Made by a program: the position numbers and the translations under genes
The notes under the pieces: model-generated
The model's input: only the letters and a program-made list of their open reading frames with translations
What the model was told of the DNA's origin: nothing
Databases searched by the model: none
In this document: one piece after another, positions 5,389-5,746 of the stretch
Position numbering within the stretch: position 1 is the first letter of the stretch
Layout of the letters: the number at the start of each line of letters is the position of its first letter
Assembly (NCBI GenBank): GCA_013824385.1
Contig: PNNU01000245.1
Span: 1 to 5,746, forward strand
DNA length: 5,746 nt
Direction: 5' to 3'
Origin: Anaerolinea sp.
Lineage (GTDB): Bacteria > Chloroflexota > Anaerolineae > Anaerolineales > Anaerolineaceae

Positions 5389-5450
5389 GCGATTAAGCTC
5401 TAAACAGAGAGATAAACTAATATTACTTGCACTCTTAGGAGCCTGCCATT

Positions 5451-5746
5451 TTGACAATCCAATCCACGCTTCCCGGTAGTTTTCTTGAAGGCCTTAAACT
5501 TACTTTATCAAAAATCGAGCATTTTAAGGCTTTACCCATTGAAGCTCAGAATGCAATAATCGATGTTGCCATACCTCGTCAATATAAAGCAGGACAAGTT
5601 ATTTATCTAGAGGGCGAGCCAGCAGAGTATGTTTACATTCTGGAAAAGGGTTGGGTAAAGGCGACTCGTATGACTCATGAAGGCCGTGAACAAGGCTTGC
5701 TATTTCTTCGCCCTGTCGAAATTTTTGGAGATATAGCTGTTTTTTC
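5451..5746 (+). CDS. Crp/Fnr-family regulator, N-terminal part (3' end outside window)
   Basis: The visible 98 codons encode the start of a cyclic-nucleotide-binding-like domain. There is a helical lead-in (LSKIEHFKALP, about 19-29), then YKAGQVIYLEGEPAEYVYIL (46-65), GWVKATRMTHEGREQGLLFL and the turn IFGDIAVF, all typical of the Crp/Fnr barrel. The DNA-binding domain would lie beyond the window. An in-frame TAG at 5436 leaves only ATT 5448 or TTG 5451 as possible starts. TTG has AGGAG (5437-5441) at 9-nt spacing, so it is chosen. No cysteine occurs in the visible part, arguing against an N-terminal FNR-type Fe-S cluster. It is a different protein from the Crp/Fnr gene at 1994, sharing only family-level similarity such as LEGEP and the EGREQ segment. 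It has its own upstream region behind a terminator and is probably transcribed separately. Confidence 0.9.
   Translation, partial: MTIQSTLPGSFLEGLKLTLSKIEHFKALPIEAQNAIIDVAIPRQYKAGQVIYLEGEPAEYVYILEKGWVKATRMTHEGREQGLLFLRPVEIFGDIAVF

Overview
The window is AT-rich bacterial DNA, probably from an uncultured or little-studied member of the Chloroflexota (Anaerolineae-like). This is inferred from gene style: a MacB-type permease followed by Ala/Thr-rich lipoproteins, and Crp/Fnr regulators next to respiratory genes. No phylogenetic marker is present, so the assignment is tentative. All supported genes are on the + strand.

Region 1 (1-1886) is the end of an export operon. It holds the C-terminal part of a MacB/FtsX-type ABC permease and two consecutive lipoproteins that are clearly paralogous. 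It closes with a perfect 18-bp hairpin at 1934-1981. The right arm of that hairpin runs into an extended -10 element, which should start a nearly leaderless transcript for the next gene.

Region 2 (1994-2952) carries a complete Crp/Fnr-family regulator without an FNR-type cysteine cluster. It is followed by a small ferredoxin with two [4Fe-4S] motifs.

Region 3 (3060-5234) is the most interesting part: a compact three-gene operon in the order of the Thermus ba3 oxidase (IIa-II-I). A 34-codon single-helix protein, missing from an ATG-based list with a larger size cutoff, precedes a 138-aa cupredoxin-type subunit II and a 546-aa heme-copper subunit I. Subunit II has lost three CuA ligands (His to Tyr79, Cys to Ser118, Cys to Ser122). 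Subunit I keeps the heme histidines and the helix VII His-His pair. However, the helix VI His-x3-Tyr of oxygen reductases is Asp280-x3-Asp284. This predicts a 2-His/1-Asp metal site with a second carboxylate and no cross-linked Tyr, so the enzyme is unlikely to be an oxygen reductase. The best hypothesis is a B-family-derived nitric oxide reductase, or another NO-transforming enzyme, fed by something other than cytochrome c via CuA (quinol, or possibly the adjacent ferredoxin).

Region 4 (5235-5746) has a strong intrinsic terminator, an AT-rich regulatory stretch, and the start of a second Crp/Fnr regulator that begins at TTG and runs off the window. The two Crp/Fnr genes flanking the operon suggest control by redox state or nitrogen oxides. 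That is inference; no unambiguous FNR box was found.
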